Below are positions 36,360-46,321 of a stretch of DNA of 64,000 nt, piece by piece. This DNA comes from Microbacterium sp. C7(2022) (GTDB lineage Bacteria > Actinomycetota > Actinomycetes > Actinomycetales > Microbacteriaceae). The stretch is taken from assembly GCF_028823665.1 (NCBI RefSeq), contig NZ_JAPEHV010000002.1:62001-126000 (forward strand). The letters are read 5' to 3'. The notes below the pieces were generated by a model, which was given only the letters and a program-made list of their open reading frames with translations, was not told the origin of the DNA and did no database searches. The first letter of the stretch is position 1, and each line of letters opens with the position of its first letter. The position numbers and the translations under genes are program-made.

Positions 36360-37204
36360 TCCGCGAGCCGCGCACGCGCAATCGGTTGGCGGTGTGGGGC
36401 GACCCCATTGCGCACAGCCAGTCGCCCTCATTGCATGCCGCGGCCTATCGTGCGTTGGGTCTGGAATGGACGTACGAGCGCCGGCGGGTGGATGCCGCGT
36501 CATTCGCGGGGGTGTTCGCGGAGCGTGACGACACCTGGCGCGGACTCTCGCTGACGATGCCGCTGAAGTCGCTCGCTTTCCACGCGGCAGACTCGCGCGA
36601 TGCACACAGTGAGTTGACGGGAGTCGCCAACACCCTGGCATTCGACTCGGAGGGTGCGCACGCGTTCAACACCGACGTGGGTGGGCTGCGTCGCAGTCTC
36701 GAAGAGGACGGTGTTTCGTCGGTCACACAGGCACGGATCGTCGGCGCCGGCGCGACGGCCATGTCAGCCCTGATCGCCTTGAACGAGCTCGGCGCCACCC
36801 AAATCGACGTCGTCGCTCGTCGCGAAGCCGCCGTTGCCGACTTGGCGCGGGTGGCCGCGCGATTGGGTACGAACGTTCGGTGGCAACCGTTCACGACGCG
36901 TGACTATGAGCCCGTTGCGGTGACGGTCGCGACATTGCCCGGGGGTGCAGCCGTCGCAGCTGCGGATGCCGCCGCGTTGGCGGAGTCTGCGGGGCACCTC
37001 GTTGACGTGGTCTACGGACACTGGCCGTCTACGCTCGCCACCGCATGGATTGCGGCCGGTGGTTCGGCATCGTCGGGTCGAGGGATGCTTTTGCACCAAG
37101 CGCTCTTGCAAGTGCGGATCTTCGTTCACGGAGAAGGCGGCGTTGCGTTGGATGACGAAGAGGCTGTGCTCGCCGACATGCGCGCGGCGCTCGTGGGAGA
37201 CTAG
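36353..37204 (+). CDS. aroE: Shikimate dehydrogenase
   Basis: This 283-residue enzyme reduces 3-dehydroshikimate to shikimate in aromatic synthesis. Seen: the substrate site [27 protein letters not shown], the catalytic Lys in [21 protein letters not shown], and the cofactor strand [22 protein letters not shown] chose GTG 36353, which overlaps the mltG stop by seven bases; GTG 36317 would add a run with no homology. No strong Shine-Dalgarno is seen for either, so translation may be coupled to mltG. Confidence 0.88.
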   Translation: MLIREPRTRNRLAVWGDPIAHSQSPSLHAAAYRALGLEWTYERRRVDAASFAGVFAERDDTWRGLSLTMPLKSLAFHAADSRDAHSELTGVANTLAFDSEGAHAFNTDVGGLRRSLEEDGVSSVTQARIVGAGATAMSALIALNELGATQIDVVARREAAVADLARVAARLGTNVRWQPFTTRDYEPVAVTVATLPGGAAVAAADAAALAESAGHLVDVVYGHWPSTLATAWIAAGGSASSGRGMLLHQALLQVRIFVHGEGGVALDDEEAVLADMRAALVGD

Positions 37205-37208
37205 AGCA

Positions 37209-38429
37209 ATGCTCCGCGTGCTGACGGCCGGCGAATCCCACGGCCCCGAACTCATCGCTGTCATGGAGGGTCTCCCGTCGGGGGTTCCCGTGTCCAGCGC
37301 CGCCATCCAAGCAGATCTCGAACGACGCAAGCTCGGCTACGGTCGGGGGTCGCGTATGAAGTTCGAGCAAGATGAACTGACGATCTCTTCCGGCGTCGTC
37401 CACGGACGCACCCTGGGGAGCCCCATCGCTTTGCGCATCGGCAACACCGAGTGGCCGAAGTGGACGGAGGTGATGAGCGCCGAACCCGTCGACTTGACTG
37501 AGAAGTCTCGCGGGCGAGGCGCTGCGCTGACTCGCCCGCGCCCTGGTCATGCCGACCTCGTGGGCATGCAGAAGTACGACTTCGACGAAGCACGGCCCAT
37601 TCTCGAGCGCGCGTCAGCGCGCGAGACGGCGGCCCGTGTAGCGCTGGGCGCGATCGCTCGAAGCTTCCTGGCTGAACTCGGCATCACCCTCGTCAGCCAC
37701 ACGCTGTCGATCGGTCCCGTGCGCGCCCCCGAGGACGCGCCGTTGCCGACGGCTGCGGATGTTGCCGCGTTGGACGCTGATCCGCTGCGCTGCTTCGACG
37801 CGGCCACGAGCGCGCGCATGGTTGCCGAGGTCGATGACGCGCGCAAGGCCGGTGACACCCTGGGTGGCATCGTCGAGGTGCTCGCCTACAACCTGCCGCC
37901 CGGACTCGGGTCCCACGTTCACTGGGACCGCAGACTCGACGGCAAGCTCGCGCAGGCACTCATGAGCATTCAGGCCATCAAGGGCGTAGAGGTGGGGGAC
38001 GGATTCCTCACCACCACGCGACGCGGATCTGCAGCACACGACGAACTGCACGTCACAGGCGAAGGAATCACGCGTTCGAGTGATCGCGCAGGTGGCACGG
38101 AAGGCGGCATGTCGACCGGCACCGTCCTTCGGGTGCGGGCCGGCATGAAGCCGATCGCCACTGTCCCGAAGGCGCTGCGCACCGTCGACGTCGCTACCGG
38201 CGACACCGCTTCGGCTCACCACCAGCGGTCGGATGTCTGCGCCGTACCGGCAGCCGGTGTCGTGGCTGAGGCGATGGTCGCCATTGTCCTCGCAGAAGCA
38301 GCTCTCGAGAAGTTCGGCGGCGACAGCATCGGCGAGACGCGCCGCAACATGGATTCATACCTCGCATCCATCCCGGCGACGCTGCGCACCACGGCGGAGA
38401 GCGACCCTGCGCTGGGCGATGACCTCTGA
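37209..38429 (+). CDS. aroC: Chorismate synthase
   Basis: This 406-residue FMN-dependent enzyme makes chorismate, the end of the shikimate pathway. Seen: [24 protein letters not shown] at the N-terminus, [44 protein letters not shown] and [23 protein letters not shown]. Starts four bases after aroE and overlaps aroK by 11 bases. Its position before aroK-aroB makes a compact shikimate unit. Confidence 0.97.
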   Translation: MLRVLTAGESHGPELIAVMEGLPSGVPVSSAAIQADLERRKLGYGRGSRMKFEQDELTISSGVVHGRTLGSPIALRIGNTEWPKWTEVMSAEPVDLTEKSRGRGAALTRPRPGHADLVGMQKYDFDEARPILERASARETAARVALGAIARSFLAELGITLVSHTLSIGPVRAPEDAPLPTAADVAALDADPLRCFDAATSARMVAEVDDARKAGDTLGGIVEVLAYNLPPGLGSHVHWDRRLDGKLAQALMSIQAIKGVEVGDGFLTTTRRGSAAHDELHVTGEGITRSSDRAGGTEGGMSTGTVLRVRAGMKPIATVPKALRTVDVATGDTASAHHQRSDVCAVPAAGVVAEAMVAIVLAEAALEKFGGDSIGETRRNMDSYLASIPATLRTTAESDPALGDDL

Positions 38430-38943
38430 CGCGCTCGTACTGATCGGCCCCATGGGCGCCGGGAAGACCAGCATCGGAAAGCGCGTCGCCAAGGCTCTGG
38501 GAACGACGTTCACCGACACCGATTCACTCGTCGTCCGGGAACACGGAGCAATTGCGGATCTCTTCGCATCTGGGGGAGAGGAACTCTTCCGTCGGCTCGA
38601 ACGCCTCGCCGTCGCTGACGCTCTGTCGGCCGGGGGCGTGATCGCGCTCGGGGGTGGAGCCGTCCTGAACCGCGACACCCAACGGGACCTCGGCGATCAT
38701 CGAGTGGTGTTGCTCACTGTTTCGGATGACGTCATCGCGGGCCGCATTGGCGGAAGCTCGCGACCCCTTCTGCGCGAGGGTGACGCCGTGGAGCAATGGA
38801 AGAAGATCGCGCATGCGCGCGCGCCGCTCTACGAGTCCCTCGCCGACATCACGTTCGATACGTCCCGCGGACCGCTGTCCGCGGTGGCCGACGCTGTGGT
38901 CGAGTGGGCGCGCTCGTCTGACAGTCACACGGAGGATTCATGA
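38419..38943 (+). CDS. aroK: Shikimate kinase
   Basis: This 174-residue P-loop kinase phosphorylates shikimate. Walker A is [21 protein letters not shown] at about residues 7-27, the substrate segment TDSLVV follows, then [14 protein letters not shown] and [12 protein letters not shown]. The lid and adenine regions are present near [15 protein letters not shown] 38419 lies inside the end of aroC (11-base overlap), and its stop overlaps the aroB start by four bases. Confidence 0.95.
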   Translation: MTSDALVLIGPMGAGKTSIGKRVAKALGTTFTDTDSLVVREHGAIADLFASGGEELFRRLERLAVADALSAGGVIALGGGAVLNRDTQRDLGDHRVVLLTVSDDVIAGRIGGSSRPLLREGDAVEQWKKIAHARAPLYESLADITFDTSRGPLSAVADAVVEWARSSDSHTEDS

Positions 38944-40019
38944 GCGACATCACGACAGTCTCAGTAACCGGCGACGCGGAGTACGACATCATCATCGGGC
39001 GAGACATCCGCGCGCGCGTCGCCGATAGCCTGCCCTCGGCGGCACGCAAGGTGCTCATCGTCCACCCGCCGACACTCGCTGCTCAGGCCGAACAGCTTCG
39101 TGATTCCTTGACCGACGGCCGTGACGTTTTGCTGGCAGAGATCCCTGACGCTGAACAAGGCAAGCGCATCGAGGTTGCGGCGTTCTGCTGGCAAGTGATG
39201 GGACAAGCAGACTTCACCCGCACCGACGTCGTGATCGGCTTCGGTGGCGGAGCGGTGACCGACCTTGCGGGCTTCGTGGCTGCGACATGGTTGCGCGGGG
39301 TCGAGGTCGTGCAGGTTCCCACCACAGTTCTCGGCATGGTCGACGCGGCCATCGGGGGCAAGACCGGGGTGAATACCGCCGAGGGGAAGAATCTCGTGGG
39401 CGCATTCTGGGCGCCTCGGGCTGTGGTGTGCGATCTCGCGCTGCTCGACACTCTCTCACGCAACGAACTCGTCGCCGGCTACGCCGAGGTCGTAAAGGCG
39501 GGGTTCATTTGGGCCCCCGAGATCCTTGACATCATCGAGGCCGACCCCGAGCGCGCGACGGACCCCCTGACGCCGGAGTTCCGACGCACGATCGAGTTGG
39601 CCATCGAGATGAAGGCGCGCGTGGTTGGCGAGGATCTGCGCGAGGCGGGACTACGCGAGATCCTCAACTACGGGCACACACTCGGCCACGCGATCGAGCA
39701 CTCCGAGCGCTATCGGTGGCGGCACGGGGCAGCGATATCCGTGGGAATGGTGTTCGCCGCCGAACTGTCGCGGCTGGCAGGGCGACTCTCGGATGCCGCA
39801 GCCCAGCGTCATCGCGACATCCTCGAATCGCTCGGGCTGCCGACCAGCTATCGAGCGGGGGCGTGGGCCCAACTGAAGGCCACGATGCAACGAGACAAGA
39901 AGAGCCGCGGGGGCATGTTGCGCTTCATCGTGCTTGATGACGTGGCAAAGCCCACCGTATTGCAAGCGCCCGACGAGTCTCTCCTTTTCGCGGCGTATCA
40001 AGAGGTCGGTGGCGCCTGA
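38940..40019 (+). CDS. aroB: 3-dehydroquinate synthase
   Basis: This 359-residue NAD-dependent enzyme makes 3-dehydroquinate in the shikimate pathway. Seen: [49 protein letters not shown] and the metal site [17 protein letters not shown] 38940 is in an ATGA overlap with aroK. Length and motifs are normal. Confidence 0.97.
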   Translation: MSDITTVSVTGDAEYDIIIGRDIRARVADSLPSAARKVLIVHPPTLAAQAEQLRDSLTDGRDVLLAEIPDAEQGKRIEVAAFCWQVMGQADFTRTDVVIGFGGGAVTDLAGFVAATWLRGVEVVQVPTTVLGMVDAAIGGKTGVNTAEGKNLVGAFWAPRAVVCDLALLDTLSRNELVAGYAEVVKAGFIWAPEILDIIEADPERATDPLTPEFRRTIELAIEMKARVVGEDLREAGLREILNYGHTLGHAIEHSERYRWRHGAAISVGMVFAAELSRLAGRLSDAAAQRHRDILESLGLPTSYRAGAWAQLKATMQRDKKSRGGMLRFIVLDDVAKPTVLQAPDESLLFAAYQEVGGA

Positions 40020-40041
40020 GCTGCCGGTGCGGGCGAAGCGC

Positions 40042-40047
40042 TAGGGT
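40042..40047 (+). promoter_or_regulatory. -10 element for a leaderless aroQ mRNA
   Basis: TAGGGT is followed by exactly six bases and then GTG 40054, 34 bases after the aroB stop, so aroQ probably has its own promoter. Confidence 0.45.
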
Positions 40048-40053
40048 GAGCGG

Positions 40054-40530
40054 GTGATGTCACCGGCTGTTCCCTCTTCGCCCGCGCGCGGTACGCTTCT
40101 GCTGGTCAACGGCCCCAACCTCAATCTTCTGGGTGTGCGTCAGCCCGAGATCTACGGAACCGAAACCCTCGATGACGTGGAAGCGCTCGCGACCGCATCG
40201 GCCGCTGCGCGCGGATTCGACTTGCGTAGCATCCAGTCAAACCATGAGGGCGTGCTCATCGATGCCATTCACGCTGCACGGCTGACCTGTGCCGGCATCG
40301 TCATCAATCCGGGCGGCCTCACCCACACCTCGGTCGTGCTACGAGACGCGCTCAGCAGTGTCGCGCTGCCCGTCGCTGAGGTGCATATCTCGGACATCAC
40401 GGAGCGCGAAGAATTCCGCCATCACTCGTACGTGCGTGATGTTGCTGTCGTGCACGTGATTGGTCAGGGGGTGGCTGGTTACGGCCGGGCCATCGACCTG
40501 TTGATCGATGCGATCGAAGCCGCTGACTGA
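40054..40530 (+). CDS. aroQ: Type II 3-dehydroquinate dehydratase
   Basis: This 158-residue dodecameric-type enzyme converts 3-dehydroquinate to dehydroshikimate. Seen: LLVNGPNLNLLGVRQPEIYGTETLDDVE with the active-site loop, QSNHEGVLIDAIHAA, INPGGLTHTSVVLRDAL with the substrate-binding Asn, and VAEVHISDITEREEFRHHSYV with the catalytic His. GTG 40054 fits leaderless spacing; the next codon is ATG, also possible. It follows aroB, completing the local set except for aroA and aroG, which are not in the window. Confidence 0.95.
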   Translation: MMSPAVPSSPARGTLLLVNGPNLNLLGVRQPEIYGTETLDDVEALATASAAARGFDLRSIQSNHEGVLIDAIHAARLTCAGIVINPGGLTHTSVVLRDALSSVALPVAEVHISDITEREEFRHHSYVRDVAVVHVIGQGVAGYGRAIDLLIDAIEAAD

Positions 40531-40620
40531 CCCATCGCACGGGTCCCACGAGCCATCCCGTAGAATGACTCGTCGGGCCGCCCATAGGCCCCTTCTCTCA
40601 CGAACGGACTTCTTCTCCTC

Positions 40621-41181
40621 ATGGCATCCACCGCAGACATCAAGAACGGCGTCGTCCTCAGCATCGATGGACAGCTCTGGAGCGTTGTGGAGTTTCAGCA
40701 TGTGAAGCCCGGCAAGGGTGGAGCGTTCGTCCGCACCAAGCTGAAGAACGTCGTGTCGGGCAAGGTGGTCGATCGCACGTACAACGCGGGCGCCAAAATC
40801 GATATCGAGAACGTCGATCGCCGCGATTTCACCTACCTGTACAACGACGGCGAAGGATACGTCTTCATGGACGTCGCCGACTACGACCAGCTCACGGTGG
40901 GCGCTGCAACCGTGGGCGACGCCGCCAACTTCCTCCTGGAAAACCAGCAGGTACAGATCGCGCTCAACAACGGCAACCCGCTGTACGTGGAAATGCCGGC
41001 CTCTGTCGTTCTCGAGATCACCTACACCGAGCCCGGACTGCAGGGCGATCGCTCGTCGGCCGGCACGAAGGCAGCCACCCTTGAGACCGGCTTCGAGATC
41101 CAGGTTCCGCTCTTCGTCGAGCAGGGCACCAAGGTTAAGGTCGACACCCGCACGGGCGACTACCTTGGCCGCGTGAACTGA
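40621..41181 (+). CDS. efp: Translation elongation factor P
   Basis: This 186-residue protein rescues ribosomes stalled at proline runs. KOW domain: [41 protein letters not shown], with the modification-site Lys in the PGKGG loop. Two OB domains follow, ending [24 protein letters not shown] near 40561 is a plausible -10 giving a leader of about 50 bases. It is followed by nusB after four bases, a common pairing. Confidence 0.97.
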   Translation: MASTADIKNGVVLSIDGQLWSVVEFQHVKPGKGGAFVRTKLKNVVSGKVVDRTYNAGAKIDIENVDRRDFTYLYNDGEGYVFMDVADYDQLTVGAATVGDAANFLLENQQVQIALNNGNPLYVEMPASVVLEITYTEPGLQGDRSSAGTKAATLETGFEIQVPLFVEQGTKVKVDTRTGDYLGRVN

Positions 41182-41185
41182 TCAC

Positions 41186-41596
41186 GTGAGCGCACGGACA
41201 AAGGCGCGCAAACGCGCCCTCGACATTCTCTTCCAGGCGGACGTCCGCGGGGAAGACATCGCGGTCATGCTCGCCAGCGAAGCGAAGCGAGCAGCCACCG
41301 AGCCGGCTCGAGAGGCGTCCTGGCTGTATGCCCGGGACATCGTGGACGGGGTCATCGACAACCGCGACGCGATCGACGAGCAGATCACCACCTTCTCGAA
41401 GGACTGGACTCTGGCGCGCATGCCCGCCGTTGACCGCGCGGTACTGCGGATCGGAGTGTGGGAGATCCTCTTCAACGACGAGGTGCCCACGGCCGTAGCC
41501 ATTGACGAGGCCGTCGAACTCGCGAAGGAATTCTCCACAGACGACTCGGGCGCCTTCGTGCACGGCGTGCTCGCACGAATCGCTCGCTCGTCCTGA
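41186..41596 (+). CDS. nusB: Transcription antitermination factor NusB
   Basis: This 136-residue all-helical RNA-binding protein works in rRNA antitermination. Seen: SARTKARKRALDILFQADVRGED, the central WTLARMPAVDRAVLRIGVWEILF and TAVAIDEAVELAKEFSTDDSGAFVHGVLARI. GTG 41186. Co-transcribed with efp, four bases apart. The helicase gene that follows starts 31 bases later. Confidence 0.95.
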   Translation: MSARTKARKRALDILFQADVRGEDIAVMLASEAKRAATEPAREASWLYARDIVDGVIDNRDAIDEQITTFSKDWTLARMPAVDRAVLRIGVWEILFNDEVPTAVAIDEAVELAKEFSTDDSGAFVHGVLARIARSS

Positions 41597-41627
41597 CGCG
41601 GCCCGAGTGTCGCGGGTCTCACAGACG

Positions 41628-44606
41628 ATGGATGCTGTGACCCCGGATTCCTGGCGACGCGTGCTCGCCGCAGGCAATGAGCCGCCACGCACCCCCCTCG
41701 CTCTGGGTGTAGAACTACGCCAGCGGCGAAAGCAGCTGAGCTCGCCCTGGGCGGCCGCGCTCGTTGAGACAGCCACAGGACGAAGCCTGCTTGCCGCTGG
41801 TGCGGATGTGCTCGTCGGACTTCGGCCCCTCGAACGCAGTTCGCGCAGCGACGCCTGGATCAAGGGAGCCGTGTCGTGGGACGCCGTGCGCAGACCGGGG
41901 CATGCATACGATCCGGCGCATGCGCGCTGGTTCGCCGAGCTCTACAGCATTGGACGGACTGTGCGCACGCTCGGCAGCTTTACGGACGCATCCGAGTGGC
42001 TGACGCTCGACGAGATCGAGTCGCACCTGCTGTGGCCGCATTTGCGCGCGGCGGAGACGTGGGGCATCCCCATCATTTCCACAAGGAAGACGCAGACGGT
42101 TCGGCTGGCAGACACCGCCGAACTCGCGATGGTCGTTGATCGGACACCGACGGGCATAGACCTAGGTGTGCGCCTCTCGATCGACGGCGCGATCGTCCCG
42201 AACGACACCGATGCACAGATCACGGACATCCCACCGATCGTGCGCCCCATAGGCTCCGTGGGTGTCTACACGGTGACCACGGTGGCCGAGCGCATCGACG
42301 TGAGCCTCGCCCCGGCACACGTGTCAGGACCGGTTCGCTCGCTGTTGTCTTCCGTCGAGCCGGTCCGCATTCCTTCGGAAGATAGCGAAGAGTTCCTTAC
42401 CGAACACTTGCCCGCTCTCGCTCGGCACACCGCCGTCATCGCGTCCGGCATCGAGGTGCCCGGGCCGCCCCACCCTCGGCTCATCGTCACGGTCCGCTTC
42501 AGCCCGAACCACCGGGTCGAGTACAGTCTCGAGTGGAGATACGGCACAGACACGCGCATCGCGTTCGACGATTCACACTCCCATGAGCGGGACCGCGAAG
42601 CCGAGGCACGCATTCGGTCGGAAGTCGACCGAATTTGGAGTGAATCGGCGCCGGTACCTGTGAGCGGGCACGGCACGTTGACCGGGTTGGACGCGGCCGA
42701 GTTCTCGACGCACGCACTCCCCGCTCTGGAAATGTGCGAGGACGTGTCTGTTGTCCTGCGGGGCGAGCGGCCCCTGTACCGCGAACTCTCCGCGGACCCC
42801 AAAGTGCGGATTACGACCGTCGAATCGGCCGACGCCGATTGGTTCGACCTCGGCGTGATCGTCACCATCGACGGGAGAACCATCCCCTTCACGCCTCTGT
42901 TTCGCGCTCTCACGTTGGGGCGCAAGCGGATGCTGCTGAGCGATGGTGCCTATTTCTCTCTGAAGCACCCATCGCTTGACCGGCTGAGAGAGTTGATCGA
43001 CGAAGCGGGCGGCCTGGATGAATGGGAGAGCGGACCACGGATCAATCGCTATCAAACGGCGCTGTGGACGGACTTCGAAGACCTGGCACACGAAGCGCAG
43101 CCAGCGGTGTCGTGGCGCGCGACAGCGAATGCATTGCGCGATATCGAGCACATCGAAAGCACCCCTGTTCCCGCGGCGCTGACGGCCGAGCTTCGGCCAT
43201 ACCAACGTGCCGGCTACGAATGGCTGGCTTTCTTGTGGCGGCACCGGCTGGGAGGCATCCTCGCCGATGACATGGGGTTGGGCAAAACCCTCCAGATGCT
43301 GGCTCTCATTGCCCACACCCGCGCGCAGGGTGAGGCGAAGCCGGTGCTGGTCGTGGCCCCCACGTCCGTGCTGACGACCTGGGCCGAGGAGGCCGAACGC
43401 TTCGCTCCCGGATTAGCGGTGTCCGTTATCGGTGCGACCCGGATGAAGCGCTCTCGGTCTGTAGCCGAGGCTGCCGTCGTCTCCGACATCGTCGTGACTT
43501 CGTACACGCTGCTGCGCCTCGACGAGGCGGAGTACGTCGCCGTCGACTGGTCTGTCATCGTGTTGGACGAAGCGCAGTTCGTGAAGAATCCACACACGCG
43601 CGCTCACCGCGTGGTCAAGGACCTGAACGCAGAGGTCACCTTCGCCGTCACCGGCACCCCAATGGAGAACTCTCTGTCGGAGCTGTGGGCGCTGTTGTCG
43701 CTCACCGCTCCGGGTCTCTTTCCCTCGGCACGCCAGTTTCGCGAGGACTACATCGGACCGATCGAGCATGGCAAGGTGCCCTCGAACGTCGAGGGCGGTG
43801 AGTACCGGCAACGTCGCCTGGAGCGGCTGCGGCGGCGCATCCGACCATTGATGTTGCGCCGTACGAAGGACCTGGTCGCCGCGGATCTCCCCGAGAAGCA
43901 GGAGCAGCACGTACGCATCGAACTGAGCGCTTCGCATCGCGCCATTTATGACACGGTCTTGCAGCGTGAACGACAGAAGGTGCTCGGGCTGCTGGATGAT
44001 CTGGACCGCAATCGGTTCATCGTCTTCCGCTCGTTGACCCTCTTACGCATGCTCAGCCTCGCACCAGAGCTGATCGACTCGGCGCACGCTCATATCCCAC
44101 CCAGCAAGCTCAGCGTGCTGTACGAACACCTCGACGAGCTGCTCGCCGAAGGCCACCGCACGTTGGTGTTCAGCCAGTTCACATCGTTCCTGCGCCTCGT
44201 CGCCGATCGGCTGAGTGAACAGGGGATCCCGTTCGCCTATCTGGACGGTTCAACCACCGACCGCGACGGCGCGGTCAGCTCATTCCGGTCGGGTGAAGCA
44301 CCCGTTTTCTTGATCAGCCTGAAGGCGGGCGGCTTCGGGCTCACGCTCACCGAAGCGGACTATGTTTTCCTCCTCGACCCGTGGTGGAATCCAGCCGCCG
44401 AGGCACAGGCGGTCGATCGCGCGCATCGGATCGGTCAGACTCGGCGTGTGCTCGTATACCGCCTCATCGCTGCGGACACCATCGAAGAGAAGGTCATGGC
44501 GTTGCAACAGCGCAAGGCACGTTTGTTCCGGTCTGTCATGGACGACGATGCGCTGTTCTCGCACGCGCTGACCGCCGACGACATCCGCGGGCTGCTCGAG
44601 CCCTGA
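41628..44606 (+). CDS. SNF2-family helicase-like ATPase, large
   Basis: This 992-residue protein has an N-terminal half of about 520 residues with no motif I recognise and a C-terminal SNF2 motor. Motor motifs: LRPYQRAGYEWLAFLWRHRLGGILADDMGLGKTLQ (Walker A near residue 546-553), VLDEAQFVKN (Walker B near 646), FAVTGTPMENSLSELW, LVFSQFTSFLRLV and KAGGFGLTLTEADYVFLLDPWWN with AVDRAHRIGQTRRVLVYRLI. The SWIM zinc finger common in bacterial relatives is not seen. ATG 41628 is the first plausible start after nusB, without a strong Shine-Dalgarno. Probably a DNA translocase; partners unknown. Confidence 0.88.
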   Translation: MDAVTPDSWRRVLAAGNEPPRTPLALGVELRQRRKQLSSPWAAALVETATGRSLLAAGADVLVGLRPLERSSRSDAWIKGAVSWDAVRRPGHAYDPAHARWFAELYSIGRTVRTLGSFTDASEWLTLDEIESHLLWPHLRAAETWGIPIISTRKTQTVRLADTAELAMVVDRTPTGIDLGVRLSIDGAIVPNDTDAQITDIPPIVRPIGSVGVYTVTTVAERIDVSLAPAHVSGPVRSLLSSVEPVRIPSEDSEEFLTEHLPALARHTAVIASGIEVPGPPHPRLIVTVRFSPNHRVEYSLEWRYGTDTRIAFDDSHSHERDREAEARIRSEVDRIWSESAPVPVSGHGTLTGLDAAEFSTHALPALEMCEDVSVVLRGERPLYRELSADPKVRITTVESADADWFDLGVIVTIDGRTIPFTPLFRALTLGRKRMLLSDGAYFSLKHPSLDRLRELIDEAGGLDEWESGPRINRYQTALWTDFEDLAHEAQPAVSWRATANALRDIEHIESTPVPAALTAELRPYQRAGYEWLAFLWRHRLGGILADDMGLGKTLQMLALIAHTRAQGEAKPVLVVAPTSVLTTWAEEAERFAPGLAVSVIGATRMKRSRSVAEAAVVSDIVVTSYTLLRLDEAEYVAVDWSVIVLDEAQFVKNPHTRAHRVVKDLNAEVTFAVTGTPMENSLSELWALLSLTAPGLFPSARQFREDYIGPIEHGKVPSNVEGGEYRQRRLERLRRRIRPLMLRRTKDLVAADLPEKQEQHVRIELSASHRAIYDTVLQRERQKVLGLLDDLDRNRFIVFRSLTLLRMLSLAPELIDSAHAHIPPSKLSVLYEHLDELLAEGHRTLVFSQFTSFLRLVADRLSEQGIPFAYLDGSTTDRDGAVSSFRSGEAPVFLISLKAGGFGLTLTEADYVFLLDPWWNPAAEAQAVDRAHRIGQTRRVLVYRLIAADTIEEKVMALQQRKARLFRSVMDDDALFSHALTADDIRGLLEP

Positions 44607-44670
44607 TCTACGCCTGGTCGCCCAGGCATCGGTGAGCTCCTCGCGTAGACTTGCCACGGAAGGAGCGAGT

Positions 44671-46245
44671 ATGCGCATCACGGGCCTCGGCCATGCCGGA
44701 ATGTTCATCGAGACGGCGGGAGGGAGCATCCTCTGCGATCCCGTGATCGGGCCGACGTTCTTCGGTTCGTGGTTCCCGTTCCCCGACAACCGGGCGCTGG
44801 ACTGGGAACGCTTCGGCAATGCCGACTTCCTCTATATCTCTCACCGGCATCGGGATCACTTCGATCCGGCGCTCATGCATCGCTACGTACCGAAGGACAT
44901 CAAAGTCCTGTTGCCGGACTATCCGACCGATGATCTGGAGCGAGACATTCGCGCCCTGGGTTACGAGAACATCATCTACACGCAGGCGGGGGTTCCCCTC
45001 GACTTCGGGGACCTGAAGATCATGGTCACTCCGCTCCGTGCTCCCAGCGATGGCCCCATCGGCGACTCGTCGCTGAGCGTCGACGACGGCACCGCGAGCA
45101 TCCTGAACCAGAACGACTCCCACCCTCTCGATCTCGAAAAGCTGCTGAGCTTCAGCAAGCCCGAGGCGTACTTCACGCAGGTCTCCGGTGCTATCTGGTG
45201 GCCGATGGTGTACGACCTGCCGCAAGATGCGAAACAGAACTTCGCCGGCCTGAAGCGCGACGCGCAAAACAAGCGCGCGATGTACTACATCGACAAGGTC
45301 GATGCCGAGCACGTCTTCCCCATGGCCGGGCCGCCCATGTTCCTGCGTGAAGAGCTCTTCCGGTTCAACGGATACGGCGAACACGACGACGCGATCTTCA
45401 CCGACCAGCGTCAGTTCCTCGCGCACATGAAGGAGCTCCGCCCCCAGCAGAAGGGCTACGAATTCGTGCCCGGCACGGTCGTGGAACTGGTGCACGGTGA
45501 GATCACGGTCACGCAGTCTCTGTATTCGGATGCCGAGATCGACCGCATCTTCGACGACAAGTGGAACTACCTCGCCGAGCAGCGCGATACGCGACAAGAC
45601 GAGATCGCGGCAGAAGTGGCATCCCGCGCACCCGTCCTCGCCCCCGCCGACATGCTCGCCGAGCTGAAGGCATGGTGGGAACCGCTGCTTCGTCGTGGGC
45701 GCATCTTCCGCGACGGCGTCGGCGGCCCCGTGCGCATGACCATCGGCGAGCTCGACCTTGTTGTGGACTTCCCGAAGGCGAAGGTCCGCGAGTACGCGGG
45801 CGAGGAGACGAACTACTGGTTCACGATCCCGGCCGATCTCGTCTCTACCAATATCCGCGATCACGAGATCGACTGGTCGAACTCGATCTTCTTGTCCATG
45901 CAGTTCACTGCCGGGCGAGTGGGGAAGTTCAACGAGTTCATCTACACGTTCTTTAAGTGCCTCTCGCGCGACCGTATCGAGTACGTCGAAAACTGGTACG
46001 CGGAGCAGTCCGACGTATCGGAGGACGTGGAGCTGGGGGAGTGGGTCGTGCAGCGTCGCTGCCCGCACCTACGCGCGGATCTTTCGAAGACAGCCAAGAT
46101 CGAAGACGGTGTGCTCACGTGCAGCCTGCATGACTGGAAGTGGGATCTCGCTTCAGGGAAGTGCCTCAGCACACAGGGGCACCCGATTCGTGCGTCAAAG
46201 ATCGAGGATGACCTCCACAAAGACGCGACGGTACCGGCCGCGTAG
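44671..46245 (+). CDS. Metallo-beta-lactamase-fold protein with C-terminal Rieske domain
   Basis: This 524-residue protein has an UlaG-type metallo-beta-lactamase fold at its N-terminus (ITGLGHAGMFIETAGGSILCDPVI and the metal motif HRHRDHFDP at about residues 56-64), a middle domain (about 270-440), and a Rieske [2Fe-2S] centre near its C-terminus (C-P-H at RRCPHLRAD and C-S-L-H at LTCSLHDWKWDL). The same two domains occur in CMP-sialic acid hydroxylase, but with Rieske first; here the order is reversed. ATG 44671 has GGAAGGAGCGAGT upstream. Reaction unknown; an iron-sulfur-dependent oxygenase-type reaction is possible. Confidence 0.88.
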   Translation: MRITGLGHAGMFIETAGGSILCDPVIGPTFFGSWFPFPDNRALDWERFGNADFLYISHRHRDHFDPALMHRYVPKDIKVLLPDYPTDDLERDIRALGYENIIYTQAGVPLDFGDLKIMVTPLRAPSDGPIGDSSLSVDDGTASILNQNDSHPLDLEKLLSFSKPEAYFTQVSGAIWWPMVYDLPQDAKQNFAGLKRDAQNKRAMYYIDKVDAEHVFPMAGPPMFLREELFRFNGYGEHDDAIFTDQRQFLAHMKELRPQQKGYEFVPGTVVELVHGEITVTQSLYSDAEIDRIFDDKWNYLAEQRDTRQDEIAAEVASRAPVLAPADMLAELKAWWEPLLRRGRIFRDGVGGPVRMTIGELDLVVDFPKAKVREYAGEETNYWFTIPADLVSTNIRDHEIDWSNSIFLSMQFTAGRVGKFNEFIYTFFKCLSRDRIEYVENWYAEQSDVSEDVELGEWVVQRRCPHLRADLSKTAKIEDGVLTCSLHDWKWDLASGKCLSTQGHPIRASKIEDDLHKDATVPAA

Positions 46246-46283
46246 GACAAGGTTCACCACGCGCTAGACTGGCAGGAAAGCAA

Positions 46284-46321
46284 CCTTTAACACCGTCCCG
46301 TGAGGCGGAGAAGGGAGCGGT
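46284..46321 (+). promoter_or_regulatory. PyrR-binding leader of the pyrimidine operon
   Basis: TCCCGTGAGG at 46296-46305 matches the UCCNGNGAGG loop bound by PyrR. It is closed by CCG/CGG and by CCTT (46284-46287) pairing with AAGG (46311-46314). AAGG begins the ribosome-binding site AAGGGAG of pyrR, so the hairpin would hide the site when PyrR-UMP binds. TAGACT at 46264-46269 is a plausible -10. Confidence 0.75.
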
